Source: Paenibacillus_F chitinolyticus_A
Lineage (GTDB): Bacteria; Bacillota; Bacilli; Paenibacillales; NBRC-103111
Length of the DNA stretch: 64,000 bases
Assembly (NCBI RefSeq): GCF_045038035.1
Contig: NZ_CP173427.1
Location: forward strand, 3,224,001-3,288,000
Direction of reading: 5' to 3'
Shown: piece by piece, positions 23,842-35,642 of the stretch
Numbering within the stretch: position 1 is the stretch's first letter
How the letters are laid out: each line of letters opens with the position of its first letter
The notes under the pieces: model-generated
Told to the model about the DNA's origin: nothing
The model's database searches: none
Seen by the model: only the letters and a program-made list of their open reading frames with translations
Position numbers and translations under genes: made by a program

Positions 23842-24554
23842 ATTCTCTCACCCGCGAATTTGTAGCCGATCCCCCAGACCGTTACGATTCTTTTCGGACC
23901 GGACGGATCTTCCTCGATTTTTTTCCGCAGCTTGCGGATATGGACCATGACGGTATTATCGTCTTCCAGATAATCGCTGTTCCAGACTTGGCGGAAAATC
24001 TGGGTTTTGGTGAAAACTTGTTCGGGGTTCGTCATAAAAAATTTCAGCAGCTCAAATTCTTTAGCCGTTAACGCGATCTCTTCCCCGTCTTTGGACAGCG
24101 TGAATGTCTTCGGGTCCAGCTTCAAGTCCCCGGAAGTCAGAGTCGTTTCCGCTGCGGGATTATTTTCGCTGTTTTCGCTGCCCAGCACTTTGTATCTCCG
24201 CAAATGTGCCTTGATCCTCGCGATCACCTCGTGAATACTGAACGGCTTGGTGATGTAATCGTCGGCTCCGATGCCCAGTCCGACCAATTTATCCACTTCC
24301 CGGTCTTTAGCCGTCAGCATCAGGATCGGCACGTTCGACTTCTGGCGAAGTCTTCTGCATACCTCGATCCCGTCCACTTTAGGCATCATCAGATCCAGCA
24401 CGATTAAACTGTAATCGCGTTCCTCCGCAAGCCGCAGCGCTTCTTCCCCGTTATGAGCCGTGTCCGCCATGTATGTTTCTCTTTCCAGATACGTCCTCAG
24501 CAGCTCCCTGATTTCTTTCTCGTCGTCTGCGATAAGAATGTGAATTCCCGTCAT
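23838..24554 (-). CDS. OmpR-family response regulator
   Basis: 238 aa from the ATG at 24554 (AGCAGGTG upstream). A 14-codon upstream extension looks unreal. The receiver domain has ADDEKEI, the phospho-accepting Asp in IVLDLMMPKVDG, and MLTAKD. The winged-helix domain ends VMVHIRKLRKKIEEDPSGPKRIVTVWGIGYKF. It is the first gene of the unit with the kinase, the Bcr-like ABC transporter and uppP. It probably binds the 11-bp-spaced CTTAA repeats before the ABC genes. Confidence 0.92.
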   Translation of the reverse strand: MTGIHILIADDEKEIRELLRTYLERETYMADTAHNGEEALRLAEERDYSLIVLDLMMPKVDGIEVCRRLRQKSNVPILMLTAKDREVDKLVGLGIGADDYITKPFSIHEVIARIKAHLRRYKVLGSENSENNPAAETTLTSGDLKLDPKTFTLSKDGEEIALTAKEFELLKFFMTNPEQVFTKTQIFRQVWNSDYLEDDNTVMVHIRKLRKKIEEDPSGPKRIVTVWGIGYKFAGERI

Positions 24555-24722
24555 TCGTGCACCTGCTCCGCAACAATTTTGCTTCTTCTTGTACACTCAG
24601 TTTACCGAAATCTCCTTTAAAAGCCAATAAACCGGCAAATACGCATATCCGCACAAAAAGAAACGCAAAAAGCCCTTTTCTCCGAAACTCCGGGAAGCGG
24701 GAGGCGGCGCCACATCCTCAAA

Positions 24723-24759
24723 GAGCCTCTCGTCCCGCCGGTGGCGGGAAAAGAGGCTC
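24723..24759 (-). terminator. Terminator of the oligopeptide transport unit
   Basis: GAGCCTCTTTTCCCGCC and GGCGGGACGAGAGGCTC form a strong stem, followed by TTTGAGG on the minus strand. The U-tract is short. It lies just after the last permease gene. Confidence 0.65.
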
Positions 24760-24775
24760 GTGCGGATACACTTGA

Positions 24776-25699
24776 TTACGGCTGGGAATCCAGGGCATCG
24801 CGCAGTCCGTCCCCGACAAAGTTTATGCTCAGAACGACGAGCAGAATCATCGCGCCCGGCGGAATCCAGAGCCAGGGCTGTTCCGTCAGCACGGTCAGGG
24901 ACTGGGCGTCCGTGAGCATATTGCCCCAGCTGGCGGCCGGCGGCTGGACGCCCATGCCCAGGAAGCTGAGTCCCGCTTCGCTCATAATGGCGGAAGCAAC
25001 GCCGAACGTAGCTTGGACGATAACGGGGCCGGCCGCGTTCGGAAGGACATGCTGCAGCAGGATACGGGGGGTTCCGTAGCCCAGCGCTATGCCTGCCCTG
25101 ACATAATCGAGCTGTTTGATTGTCAGGACGCTGCCCCTGACCAGACGTGCGACGCCCGGCCACGAGAATAAAGCCAGAACCAGAATAATCGTGCGCATAT
25201 CCGAGCCCAGTACGGCCACGACGACAAGGATGACCATAAGAAACGGAAATGCCATGAACATGTCCGTTATCCGCATGATCGCCATATCCAGCCAGCCTCC
25301 GAAGTAACCCGAAACCAGACCGACCAGCGTCCCGAAGGTCACATACAGAAATACCGAAGCGAAACCGACGATCAGTGAAACGCGGGTCGCATATACCAAC
25401 CGGCTGAATACATCCCGGCCGACCTGGTCCGTACCCAGCCAATGCTCCGCGGAAGGAGCGGCCGAGAAAACGCCCGTCACTTCCTTCGGATCATACGGGA
25501 CGATAACCGGAGCAAGCAGAGCCGCGGCAATCAGCAGCAGAGTCACGACAGAGCCGGCTGCGGCGAGCTTATGCCGTCTGAACTTCCTTAAAGCTTGCCG
25601 CCAAGGCCGCGGCGAATCGGGCTCGGCTTCCGTCTCCGCCGCGCCGCTGCGGAAATTCGTTTCGCCCAGTTTCCATTCGGTCAGCGCCACAGTTTCCAC
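24776..25699 (-). CDS. Oligopeptide ABC permease, OppC type
   Basis: 307 aa with six spans. The cytoplasmic N-terminus is long, ending RKFRRHKLAAAGSVV. HWLGTDQVGRDVFSRL and the EAA loop VRAGIALGYGTPRILLQHVLPNAAGPVIV are hallmarks of the second Dpp/Opp membrane subunit. It starts three bases after the OppB-type gene. It is the last gene of the second transporter set in this 13.5-kb unit. Confidence 0.88.
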   Translation of the reverse strand: METVALTEWKLGETNFRSGAAETEAEPDSPRPWRQALRKFRRHKLAAAGSVVTLLLIAAALLAPVIVPYDPKEVTGVFSAAPSAEHWLGTDQVGRDVFSRLVYATRVSLIVGFASVFLYVTFGTLVGLVSGYFGGWLDMAIMRITDMFMAFPFLMVILVVVAVLGSDMRTIILVLALFSWPGVARLVRGSVLTIKQLDYVRAGIALGYGTPRILLQHVLPNAAGPVIVQATFGVASAIMSEAGLSFLGMGVQPPAASWGNMLTDAQSLTVLTEQPWLWIPPGAMILLVVLSINFVGDGLRDALDSQP

Positions 25700-25702
25700 C
25701 TC

Positions 25703-26656
25703 CTATCCATTGTAACGAATGCGCGGATCCGCTGCGGAGTACAGAAGATCGGTCAACAAATTCGTTGCCAGAACGATACAAGCCGCCGCCAAATTCAGCC
25801 CCATGAGCGTGGGATAATCCCTGGAAAGTATCGATTGAATGGTCAACTGGCCGATCCCCGGCCACTGGAAAATTTGCTCGATCAGAATGCTTCCTCCGAG
25901 CAGAAGAGGAATTTCCATCGCGATGACGGTAATCATCGGGATCAGCGCGTTGCGGAGCGCATGCTTGTTCGTGACGATAAAAGGATGCAGCCCTTTGGCC
26001 CGGGCGGTCCGCAAATAATCCTGCTTCAGCACGTCAAGCATACTCGCCCTTACATACCGGACCTTCTTGCCGGCGATAAAAACGCCGAGCACAAAAACCG
26101 GAAGAATCATGTGACGGATCAGATCCCAGACGCCCCCGCCGGCTCCCAGCGTGTACATTCCGCCCGTCGGCAAAATTCTTAACTGGACGGCAAAAATATA
26201 AATCAGGCTGAGTCCGAAAAAAAATTGCGGGATCGAGGTCCCGATAAAGGACAGACCCGTCATGACATAATCAAACTTCGTATTTTGCCGGACCGCGCTA
26301 ATAATTCCGACGGGAACGGCGATCAGCAGGCCGAGAGACAGCGATGCCGCCGCAAGCCCCAGCGTAGGCCCCAGTCTTTCGGCAATCAAAGTGCTTACGG
26401 GGGCGTAAGAGCTGAACGAATAGCCCAGTTCTCCGTGCAGCAGGCCGCCGAGCCACTTGGCATACTGCATCCACAGAGGATCGTTTAGGCCCAGCAGTTC
26501 TTTGCGCGCATCCAGCAGCTCCTTGGGCATCGTCGGATCGATTAACATGTCGACCGGGTTGCCCGGAGCCATGTTGATCAGGAAGAAATTAATGACCGTG
26601 ATGCCGAATAAAACGGGAACCGCAATCAGAATCCGCCGGATCGTATACGGAAGCAT
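25703..26656 (-). CDS. Oligopeptide ABC permease, OppB type
   Basis: 317 aa with six spans. The N-terminus IRRILIAVPVLFGITVINFFLINMAPGNPVD and the EAA loop DYLRTARAKGLHPFIVTNKHALRNALIPMITV define OppB/DppB proteins. It pairs with the following OppC-type protein. The gene lies 48 bases after the OppF-type ATPase. Confidence 0.9.
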   Translation of the reverse strand: MLPYTIRRILIAVPVLFGITVINFFLINMAPGNPVDMLIDPTMPKELLDARKELLGLNDPLWMQYAKWLGGLLHGELGYSFSSYAPVSTLIAERLGPTLGLAAASLSLGLLIAVPVGIISAVRQNTKFDYVMTGLSFIGTSIPQFFFGLSLIYIFAVQLRILPTGGMYTLGAGGGVWDLIRHMILPVFVLGVFIAGKKVRYVRASMLDVLKQDYLRTARAKGLHPFIVTNKHALRNALIPMITVIAMEIPLLLGGSILIEQIFQWPGIGQLTIQSILSRDYPTLMGLNLAAACIVLATNLLTDLLYSAADPRIRYNG

Positions 26657-26704
26657 AAGCGAGGCTCCTCCTTTCTCTTGCCGCCGGCTCGTTATCCTCT
26701 TCTT

Positions 26705-27724
26705 TCAAAACAGATGACCTGCCGGTTCATCCAACGGAAAATGACAGGCGGCGGCATGAGCTTCGGCGCCCAGCGGCGGCTCGGCCGTTCTGCACAAGTC
26801 CCGGACATACGGGCAGCGCGTATGAAACCGGCATCCGGGCGGCGGATGTTCCGGACTCGGCACATCGCCGCGGATCAAGATCCGGCCCGTCGAACGCGCT
26901 TCCGGGTCTGGCGGGGGATAAGCATTCAGCAAAATCCGGGTATACGGATGCTTCGGGTTCCGGAACAGCTCTTCCTTGCTTCCGATCTCGACGATTTTAC
27001 CCAGATACATGACCGCGATCCGGGTGCTGATGTACTTGACCGCCCCTATCCCGTGAGCGATAAACAAATAGGTCAGCTTCAATTCCTTCTGCAGATCGCC
27101 GAGCAGGTTGAGAATCTGCGCCTGGATCGACACGTCGAGTGCGGAAACCGGCTCATCGCACACGATCAGCTCCGGTTCGAACGAGATCGCTCTGGCGATG
27201 CCGATTCTCTGCCGCTGCCCTCCCGAGAACTCATGCGGGAACCGGTTTCCCGAACCGCGGGGCAGCCCTACCAGTTCCAGGAGACGGCCGACGCGCGCGG
27301 GAATGTCTTTTTTGTCCGCAAGCTTGTGGGCGATAAACGGCTCGGACAGCAGCTCGCTTACTCTTTTGCGGGGATTCAGGGAGGAGTACGGATCTTGGAA
27401 AATAATTTGCAGCCGCGTCCTTACCGGCTTTAATTGCCTTCGGGTCTTGGTCGTAATATCCTCGTCCCGGAAAAGAATCCTCCCGGAAGTCGGATTTTCC
27501 AGCCGCACGATGGAACGGCCTATCGTCGATTTGCCGCAGCCGGATTCTCCCACAAGCCCCAGCGTCTCCCCTTTGCGGATAGTCAGGCTTACATCGTCCA
27601 CCGCCCGGATGTAGCCTGTCGTGCGCGAGAAGACGCCGCTTTTGACGGGATAGTACGTTTTAAGATGCTCTACCTGAAGGAGAGGCACATCGTCCGCCGC
27701 GGTTACTTCAGGCCGACCGCTCAT
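26705..27724 (-). CDS. Oligopeptide ABC ATPase, OppF type
   Basis: 339 aa from the ATG at 27724, which overlaps the OppD stop by four bases (ATGA). Walker A GESGCGKST, signature FSGGQRQRIGIARA, Walker B LIVCDEPVSALDV. The C-terminal oligo_HPY part carries Cys residues (GCRFHTRCPYVRDLC) that in relatives hold a 4Fe-4S cluster. It forms an ATPase pair with the OppD-type protein encoded just before. Frame extension to 27862 lies inside oppD and is not used. Confidence 0.9.
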   Translation of the reverse strand: MSGRPEVTAADDVPLLQVEHLKTYYPVKSGVFSRTTGYIRAVDDVSLTIRKGETLGLVGESGCGKSTIGRSIVRLENPTSGRILFRDEDITTKTRRQLKPVRTRLQIIFQDPYSSLNPRKRVSELLSEPFIAHKLADKKDIPARVGRLLELVGLPRGSGNRFPHEFSGGQRQRIGIARAISFEPELIVCDEPVSALDVSIQAQILNLLGDLQKELKLTYLFIAHGIGAVKYISTRIAVMYLGKIVEIGSKEELFRNPKHPYTRILLNAYPPPDPEARSTGRILIRGDVPSPEHPPPGCRFHTRCPYVRDLCRTAEPPLGAEAHAAACHFPLDEPAGHLF

Positions 27725-28731
27725 AAGGCAGCCTCCTTGCGGACCGGCTTTTCGGGCAGCATGCCCTCCACCTGGGAGACCCAGCACCGGACCCGGCGGC
27801 CTCCCTCCAGAGCGGTCAGTTCCGGCTGCTCTTGCGTGCAAACGGCGGAAGCCCACGCACACCGGGCATGAAACCGGCAGCCTTCCGGCATGCGGTTCGG
27901 GGAGGGCACCGTCCCCGGGATCGCCTCCAGTTGTCCGCCGTCTTCGCTAATTCTGGGCATGGAGCCAAGCAGCCCTCTTGTGTACGGATGCAGCGGCTCG
28001 CGGAACAGCGTAAAAACATCCGCCTCCTCCACAATTTGGCCCGCATACATCACCACCACCCGGTCCGCCATCTCGGCGACGACACCCAGATCGTGCGTGA
28101 TCAGCAGGATGGCGGCCCCGCTCTCTTCGCGAAGTTGCTTCATCAGCTCCAGAATTTGAGCCTGGATGGTCACATCCAGAGCCGTAGTCGGCTCATCGGC
28201 AATTAGCAACTTCGGCTTGCAGGCGAGCGCCATCGCAATCATGACCCTCTGGCGCATGCCGCCGGACAACGCGTGAGGGTACGATTTCATCAGGACTTCG
28301 GCGCGGGGAAGTCCTACTTTTCCGAGCATTTCAATGGCATAGGCCCGCGCTTCTTTGCGGGAGAAATCCATATGCCGCCGGATAACCTCCAGAAGCTGTT
28401 CCCCGATCGTAAAAACCGGATTAAGCGAACTCATCGGCTCTTGGAAAATCATCGACATGTCCCGTCCCCGGAGCTGTCTCAGCTCCGGATCCGACGACAG
28501 CGCCAAGTTGCTTCCCTGGAAGAGGATATCCCCTTTCGCGATGCGGCCGCTTCTGCCCAGCAGTCTCATGACCGAAAGAGCCGTCACGCTTTTGCCGCTG
28601 CCGGACTCGCCGACAATCCCGACCGTTTCGCCGGGCAGAACCTGAAAACTGACTTCATCTACGGCTGTTACATCTTCTTGTCCCGTCTTGAAAACGGTCT
28701 GAAGACGGTGGATTTCCAGCACGGGCAGCAT
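27721..28731 (-). CDS. Oligopeptide ABC ATPase, OppD type
   Basis: 336 aa. Walker A GESGSGKSV, signature LSGGMRQRVMIAMAL, Walker B LLIADEPTTALDV and the terminal GCRFHARCAWA Cys motif. It overlaps the OppF-type gene by four bases. It is preceded by a 146-base gap after the amidohydrolase, where I see no terminator or gene. Confidence 0.9.
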   Translation of the reverse strand: MLPVLEIHRLQTVFKTGQEDVTAVDEVSFQVLPGETVGIVGESGSGKSVTALSVMRLLGRSGRIAKGDILFQGSNLALSSDPELRQLRGRDMSMIFQEPMSSLNPVFTIGEQLLEVIRRHMDFSRKEARAYAIEMLGKVGLPRAEVLMKSYPHALSGGMRQRVMIAMALACKPKLLIADEPTTALDVTIQAQILELMKQLREESGAAILLITHDLGVVAEMADRVVVMYAGQIVEEADVFTLFREPLHPYTRGLLGSMPRISEDGGQLEAIPGTVPSPNRMPEGCRFHARCAWASAVCTQEQPELTALEGGRRVRCWVSQVEGMLPEKPVRKEAAL

Positions 28732-28877
28732 ACATGCACCTCTTTTCTTTTCAATTTAGTCGTTCCGGGGGCAGCAACTTCCGGCGGAACCTGCTGCGAC
28801 GCAAAACGGCGGTGATCTGTATCGGCGCAGCACACGCATCGCAAACGCTTAAGCACCGCCCTGCGGACGAAGGCTGC

Positions 28878-30299
28878 TCAGACTAGCACCGGCGCTTGAA
28901 CGTCACCGGGTATGGCGGGCACATACCTGCGGCCGTTCGTGGCGCGCAGGAACTCCGCCCTGGCCTCGGCAAGCAGCACCCCGCCGTCCGTCAGAAGCTC
29001 GTACGCCGCAAGCGCCAGGAGCTTGGCCGCAAGGTGCATGCCTTTGAGGCCGATCGGCGAGCCGAAAGAGGCCGTCGCCTGCCACGTATGCACCTGCACG
29101 CCAAACGGCGCGCACGTGGTGATGATCTGCCCGACCGGCGTAATCCACGAGACGTCGCCGACGTCCGTCGAGCCTCCGCCGAAGGTTTTGGGCGCCGGCT
29201 TCACGTTCACGAACCCGGCCGGCAGCAGTTCCCCGGCGGGAAGCCCCAGCTCTTCCCGCCGCCTCAGTGCCGACTCCCGGAGGTCCGGAGGCAGCGTATC
29301 CGCAAGGGCGGAGGCCAGACGGATATCTTCGTCCGTGAACGATAGCGGGCCGGCCTCATCCTTCTGCCGGAAAAGCAGATCGTTCAGCGTATGGTTGACG
29401 TTCAGATCGTAGGCGCCCGCCTTGATCTCCCACGTCACCTCGGTTTCCGTCATCAGAGCGGCTCCGCGGGCGATGTTCTGCAAACGCCGGAGCAAGTCGT
29501 CGACGTGGTCCCGGCTGGAGCCCCGCAGGAAATACCAGACACTCGCGTCTTCCGGCACGATATTCGGAGCCTGTCCGCCGTTCGTGATCGTGTACTGAAT
29601 CCGGGAGCCGTCCGCCACGTGCTCCCGCAAATAATTGGCGCCGACGTTCGTCAGCTCGACGGCATCAAGCGCGCTGCGTCCCAGATGCGGGAAGCTTCCC
29701 GCATGGGAGGCCCGCCCCTTGAAAGAAAACTCGACGGACGTAAGAGCCGACGTCGGTACGTTCCACGGCATGTTGGAGCTGCCGGGATGCCACGTGAGCG
29801 CCGTATCCAGGTCATCGAACACGCCTTCCCGGGCCATGAACGTTTTGCCCGAAATGACCTCTTCGGCCGGGCAGCCGTAATACCGGATCGTACCCGGGAG
29901 CTTCTCTTCGCGGATGCGGCGGCTCAAAGCAATGGCCGCGGCCACACCGGCCGTGCCGAGCAGGTTATGTCCGCATCCGTGCCCGGGCCCGCCGGGAACG
30001 AGGGCTTCCCGTTCGGCGCTCACCTTCTGCGACAAGCCGGGCAGCGCGTCGTATTCCCCGAGGATGCCGATGACGGGTTTGCCGCTGCCGAACTCGGCAA
30101 CGAACGCCGTGGCGGCGCCCCCGATACCGGAGCGGAGCGAAAATCCGGCTTCCCGCAGCACGGTGGCTTGCAGCTTCGAGGCGTACGCCTCCGTGTAAGC
30201 GACTTCAGGCTGCTCCCAGATCCTCAGCGCAAGCTCTTCGAATTTTTCCGTATGGCCGTCCAGCCATTCCACCAAGTGCCGCTTTCCCATCGCCCTCAC
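28878..30299 (-). CDS. M20 amidohydrolase, AbgB-like (aminoacyl/N-acyl amino-acid hydrolase)
   Basis: 473 aa, GTG start at 30299 or ATG at 30290 (GAAGGG upstream). Metal ligands are visible in GEYDALPG (Asp), GHGCGHNLLG (His), CPAEE (Glu) and the late STDVGDVSW region; the lid domain contains KGRASHAGSFPHLGRSALDAVEL. This is the AbgB subgroup, which cleaves p-aminobenzoyl-glutamate or related amides in the cytoplasm. It lies between a peptide-binding lipoprotein and its transporter genes, so it probably hydrolyses the imported compound. The GNAT gene two places upstream suggests N-acetylated intermediates. Confidence 0.88.
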   Translation of the reverse strand: MRAMGKRHLVEWLDGHTEKFEELALRIWEQPEVAYTEAYASKLQATVLREAGFSLRSGIGGAATAFVAEFGSGKPVIGILGEYDALPGLSQKVSAEREALVPGGPGHGCGHNLLGTAGVAAAIALSRRIREEKLPGTIRYYGCPAEEVISGKTFMAREGVFDDLDTALTWHPGSSNMPWNVPTSALTSVEFSFKGRASHAGSFPHLGRSALDAVELTNVGANYLREHVADGSRIQYTITNGGQAPNIVPEDASVWYFLRGSSRDHVDDLLRRLQNIARGAALMTETEVTWEIKAGAYDLNVNHTLNDLLFRQKDEAGPLSFTDEDIRLASALADTLPPDLRESALRRREELGLPAGELLPAGFVNVKPAPKTFGGGSTDVGDVSWITPVGQIITTCAPFGVQVHTWQATASFGSPIGLKGMHLAAKLLALAAYELLTDGGVLLAEARAEFLRATNGRRYVPAIPGDVQAPVLV

Positions 30300-30305
30300 G
30301 CCCTT

Positions 30306-31949
30306 CTATTTTTTCAAATCCCACTCGTTCGTATTGTTGTACATCCCGATGTCGCGGGGCTTTCCGACCAGAACGTCTTTGGAGACGGCAAGCAGACGCT
30401 TCTCCGAGTAAACCGCCAGCGTAGGCACATCCTCGTGGATGACCGCCTGCAGCTCGTTGTAGATCTGCCGCCGCTTCGCCGGATCGGATTCCGTCTCCCC
30501 TTTTGTAATCAGCTCATCCACCTTCGGGTTTTTGTAGCTGTAGTAATTGCTCGGGCTGTCGCTTTTGTACAAAGTGAAATACGAGCTCGGTTCAATATAA
30601 AAGTCCCGGTTGAAAATAGTCAGATCAAACTCTTTTTTGCGTACCTTCTGGATAAGCGTGGCAAAGTCATACTTCTGAACCTGAACCTTCAAACCGACGG
30701 CCTGCAAATTTTGGACGAGAATATCCGCAGCCTGCTCGCGCACTTTATTGCCCACGGGGATCAGGAATTGGATGGGCTTGTTCGTGTCCCATTTCGCCTC
30801 CTGGAGCAACTTTTTCGCCTTTTCCGGATCGTAGGGGTATGTCTGGATGTCTTTATTGAAATTGGGGTGATAGCTCGGAATGCCGCCGTCAATCACTTCG
30901 CCCTGGCCTTTCAGAAGCTGATCGACAATAAGCTTGCGGTTGATCGCATAGGCGACGGCCTGGCGCACGCGGGAATCGCCGATATTGGCCGTGTTGAAGA
31001 AAAGTTCGGGCGGAATGGAAGGATTACTCGTCGTAAGTTCCACGTTCGGCAGCGTCTTTACTTTCTCGTATTCCGTGATCGGAATGAGACCGACGGGCAG
31101 CGAATTCATATGAATTTCGCCCGTTTGCAGCTGCGCGACCAGATTGGCGGCCGGAAGCACTTTAATAAAGATTTTGTCGAGCTTGGCCGGCGGCAAGTAA
31201 TAATTCGGGTTTTTGACCACCTCGGCATACTGGCCTTTTACGAAGTTGGCGAATTTGAACGCCCCGATCGTTACTTCTGGTTTCTGGAAGTAGGGGTGGG
31301 TCGCGATCTGTTCGGGGGGAACGTCTTTCAGGATGTGCTTCGGCAGGAAAAACACTTTCGTTCCGAACCGTTCTTTAAAAAGAAGCGGATCGACCGGCGT
31401 CTTCGTCCGCACTTCGAATGTGCGGTCGTTCACGATTTTGAGGCCGCTGATTTCCGTTTTCCCTTCCTCCAGCTTACCCGCATTGTTCAGTCCTTCGATA
31501 AAATTCAGCTTGAAGTACGTCTCGACTTTCGGGTGCAAAGCGGTCTGGAGCGTAAAAGCGACATCGGCCGAAGTAAAAGGTTTACCGTCATTCCATTTCG
31601 CAGATGGATTCAACTTCACGATGAAGGTCTGATTGTCTTTCGTCTCGACGGACTCCGCCAACTTCGGAGTAAACTCAAATTTTTCGTTCAGATTCAGCAG
31701 CGAATCGTTGAGGAGCGCGATCACGTTGTCCGAGGCGGAGTCCCCCTGGTCGTTAATTTGGCTGAGCGTAATCGGTGCGTTCACAATGCCGATATACACG
31801 GTCTTTTCGCCGGAGTTCGCTCCTTTGCCGGGCTCTCCCCCCGGATTCGGCGACGCGGCAGGAGACGCGGGAGGCGCTCCGCAGGCCGATAAGCCGGTCA
31901 TGAAAGCGGCCAGTACAAGCAGCCAAGTAGCCTGATGTCTTTTTTTCAC
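30306..31949 (-). CDS. Oligopeptide-binding lipoprotein (SBP_bac_5), second set
   Basis: 547 aa from GTG 31949, which has GGAGG nine bases upstream; an ATG seven codons earlier would put the site inside the gene. Signal peptide and lipobox GLSACG give lipid attachment. The family core reads ANSGEKTVYIGIVN, LAESVETKDNQTFIVKLNPSAKWNDGKPFTSADVAFT and RQAVAYAINRK. It feeds the downstream OppDFBC set. It ends six bases before the amidohydrolase. The ligand is unknown: a peptide or amide-linked amino acid fits the neighbours. Confidence 0.9.
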   Translation of the reverse strand: MKKRHQATWLLVLAAFMTGLSACGAPPASPAASPNPGGEPGKGANSGEKTVYIGIVNAPITLSQINDQGDSASDNVIALLNDSLLNLNEKFEFTPKLAESVETKDNQTFIVKLNPSAKWNDGKPFTSADVAFTLQTALHPKVETYFKLNFIEGLNNAGKLEEGKTEISGLKIVNDRTFEVRTKTPVDPLLFKERFGTKVFFLPKHILKDVPPEQIATHPYFQKPEVTIGAFKFANFVKGQYAEVVKNPNYYLPPAKLDKIFIKVLPAANLVAQLQTGEIHMNSLPVGLIPITEYEKVKTLPNVELTTSNPSIPPELFFNTANIGDSRVRQAVAYAINRKLIVDQLLKGQGEVIDGGIPSYHPNFNKDIQTYPYDPEKAKKLLQEAKWDTNKPIQFLIPVGNKVREQAADILVQNLQAVGLKVQVQKYDFATLIQKVRKKEFDLTIFNRDFYIEPSSYFTLYKSDSPSNYYSYKNPKVDELITKGETESDPAKRRQIYNELQAVIHEDVPTLAVYSEKRLLAVSKDVLVGKPRDIGMYNNTNEWDLKK

Positions 31950-31966
31950 CGTAACATTCCTCCACT

Positions 31967-32536
31967 TCAAATTTTCTTTAGATCCACGGGAAAAGAATAC
32001 CGCTCTGCTCCCGTCTCGCCGGACGAATGAACGGGGTCTTCACGGTCCGTGCCGGACCCGCTCCGAAGGTTTTTGATCATGAAAACCAGCTTGTCTTCAG
32101 TCCCGAGATTCCTCTCGTAGAAGGGCTGGTAGCCTTTCCGCTCGTAAAAGGGAAGAAGCCACGGATGCTTCCGGGACGTTGCCAGCGTCGAAGCGGGCGA
32201 CAGAAGCGTATCCCGCACGATTTCTTCCTCCACGTAACGGAGCAGTCGGCTGCCCACCCCTTGGGACTGTTCCGCCGGGTGAACGGCTAACATAAACAAG
32301 AACGGATACACGGACACTTCTTCCATGTATTTCAGCGAGAGGGTTGCGCTTATCCGTCCGTCGCGCTCCAGAACGTAGCACGCGTTTTCTTCGATATTTG
32401 TCCGAACGAACTCGTAATCCGCCCGTGTTGCCCTGAAGTCGATGTTCAGGTCCCGGATCGCTTGATAAGCCCCCTCGATAAGCGTTAGCAGCTGTCCGGT
32501 GTCGCTTTCCTCGGCCAGCCGGAAACTATCTCCCAT
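31967..32536 (-). CDS. GNAT N-acetyltransferase
   Basis: 189 aa from the ATG at 32536 (GCGAGG upstream). The acetyl-CoA loop is SQGVGSRLLRYVEEE with preceding LFMLAVHPAEQ, and KYMEEVSVYPFLFM contributes the central strands. It sits between two oligopeptide transporter sets in one transcription unit, 17 bases before the second binding protein. In B. subtilis, an acetyltransferase, an M20 deacetylase and an ABC importer act together on S-substituted cysteines. A comparable acetylate-process-deacetylate route is possible here but unproven. Confidence 0.82.
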   Translation of the reverse strand: MGDSFRLAEESDTGQLLTLIEGAYQAIRDLNIDFRATRADYEFVRTNIEENACYVLERDGRISATLSLKYMEEVSVYPFLFMLAVHPAEQSQGVGSRLLRYVEEEIVRDTLLSPASTLATSRKHPWLLPFYERKGYQPFYERNLGTEDKLVFMIKNLRSGSGTDREDPVHSSGETGAERYSFPVDLKKI

Positions 32537-32578
32537 TGTCGTCACCTCGCCTAAAAAAACCTATATAAGAAGACCGTT

Positions 32579-34660
<2,082 letters not shown>

Positions 34661-34690
34661 AATCGTTCCCCCTCCGGGTTTTTCTCCCGT

Positions 34691-35599
34691 TCATTTTGCA
34701 TGCCGCTTAGGATCGAGGGCATCCCTCCAGCGGTCTCCCACCAGATTGACGGCCAGCACCAGGAGTGTAATCGCGAGTCCCGGAAAAGTCGCATTCCACC
34801 AGGCGACGGTCAAATAACCTCTGCCCTGCGAGAGAAGCGTTCCCCAGTCCGGAATTTCCTTAAGCACGCCCAACCCCAGGAAACTAAGCGCGGAGCCGAC
34901 CAGGATGGACGATCCGATTCCTATCGTCGCCATGACGAGCAGCGGTGAAATGACGTGAGGAAGCACATGCTTCACGAAAATATGACCTCCGCCCGCGCCG
35001 GTCGACCGGGATGCAGCTATGTAGGGACGGCTTTTGATGCTGATCACCTGACTGCGGACAACCCGGGCAAATTTGGGCACCAGCGACACGCTGACGGCCA
35101 GCACAATATTGAGCAGACTCGGCCCCAAGGCGGCCGCAATGGCTAGTGACAGCAGCAAACCCGGGATGGCCATGAGCACGTCAATGATCCGCATGAACAC
35201 TCCGTCCGCGAAGCCCCCGATGTAACCGGCCAGGCTGCCGATCAGCATGCCTGCGGCCCCTCCGATGAGAACGGAACCTGCGCCGATCAGAAGTGAATCT
35301 CTCGCCCCGTATATGAGAAGGCTGAGCATATCCCTTCCGTAGTAATCCGTCCCGAACCAGTGGACGGAGCCCGGCTTCTGGAGCAGGGCATCCGCGTTCA
35401 TTTCCGTCGGTGGAAAAGGCGCCAGCCATTGCGGCACGACTGCACTGAGTGCAATCGCTGAAACGATTAAGAGCGCCGCATAGTACGGAAGATCCCCTTG
35501 GCGCAAAAAGCCCGGGATTCTCCGTCTTTGTTTCGGTTCCCGGCTCCGCTCCCGGGTGAGCTGTTCCGGCACGTAGTTTACTTCGGCTGCGGTTTTCAT
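34691..35599 (-). CDS. Oligopeptide ABC permease, OppC type (first set)
   Basis: 302 aa with six spans. HWFGTDYYGRDMLSLLIYGARDSLLIG and the EAA loop AASRSTGAGGGHIFVKHVLPHVISPLLV identify it. It is followed 30 bases later by the fused ATPase, whose ATG has a GGAGGGGG site. Confidence 0.88.
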   Translation of the reverse strand: MKTAAEVNYVPEQLTRERSREPKQRRRIPGFLRQGDLPYYAALLIVSAIALSAVVPQWLAPFPPTEMNADALLQKPGSVHWFGTDYYGRDMLSLLIYGARDSLLIGAGSVLIGGAAGMLIGSLAGYIGGFADGVFMRIIDVLMAIPGLLLSLAIAAALGPSLLNIVLAVSVSLVPKFARVVRSQVISIKSRPYIAASRSTGAGGGHIFVKHVLPHVISPLLVMATIGIGSSILVGSALSFLGLGVLKEIPDWGTLLSQGRGYLTVAWWNATFPGLAITLLVLAVNLVGDRWRDALDPKRHAK

Positions 35600-35642
35600 A
35601 CCGCTCCCCCCTTTTCACGCGTCTCTTTAACGGCCGCCTGCA

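Noticed and set aside
29391..31892. 833-codon open frame antisense to the M20 and binding-protein genes
   Set aside because: It is the complement of two clear genes in GC-rich DNA, with Arg/His-rich sequence, no ribosome site and no fold.
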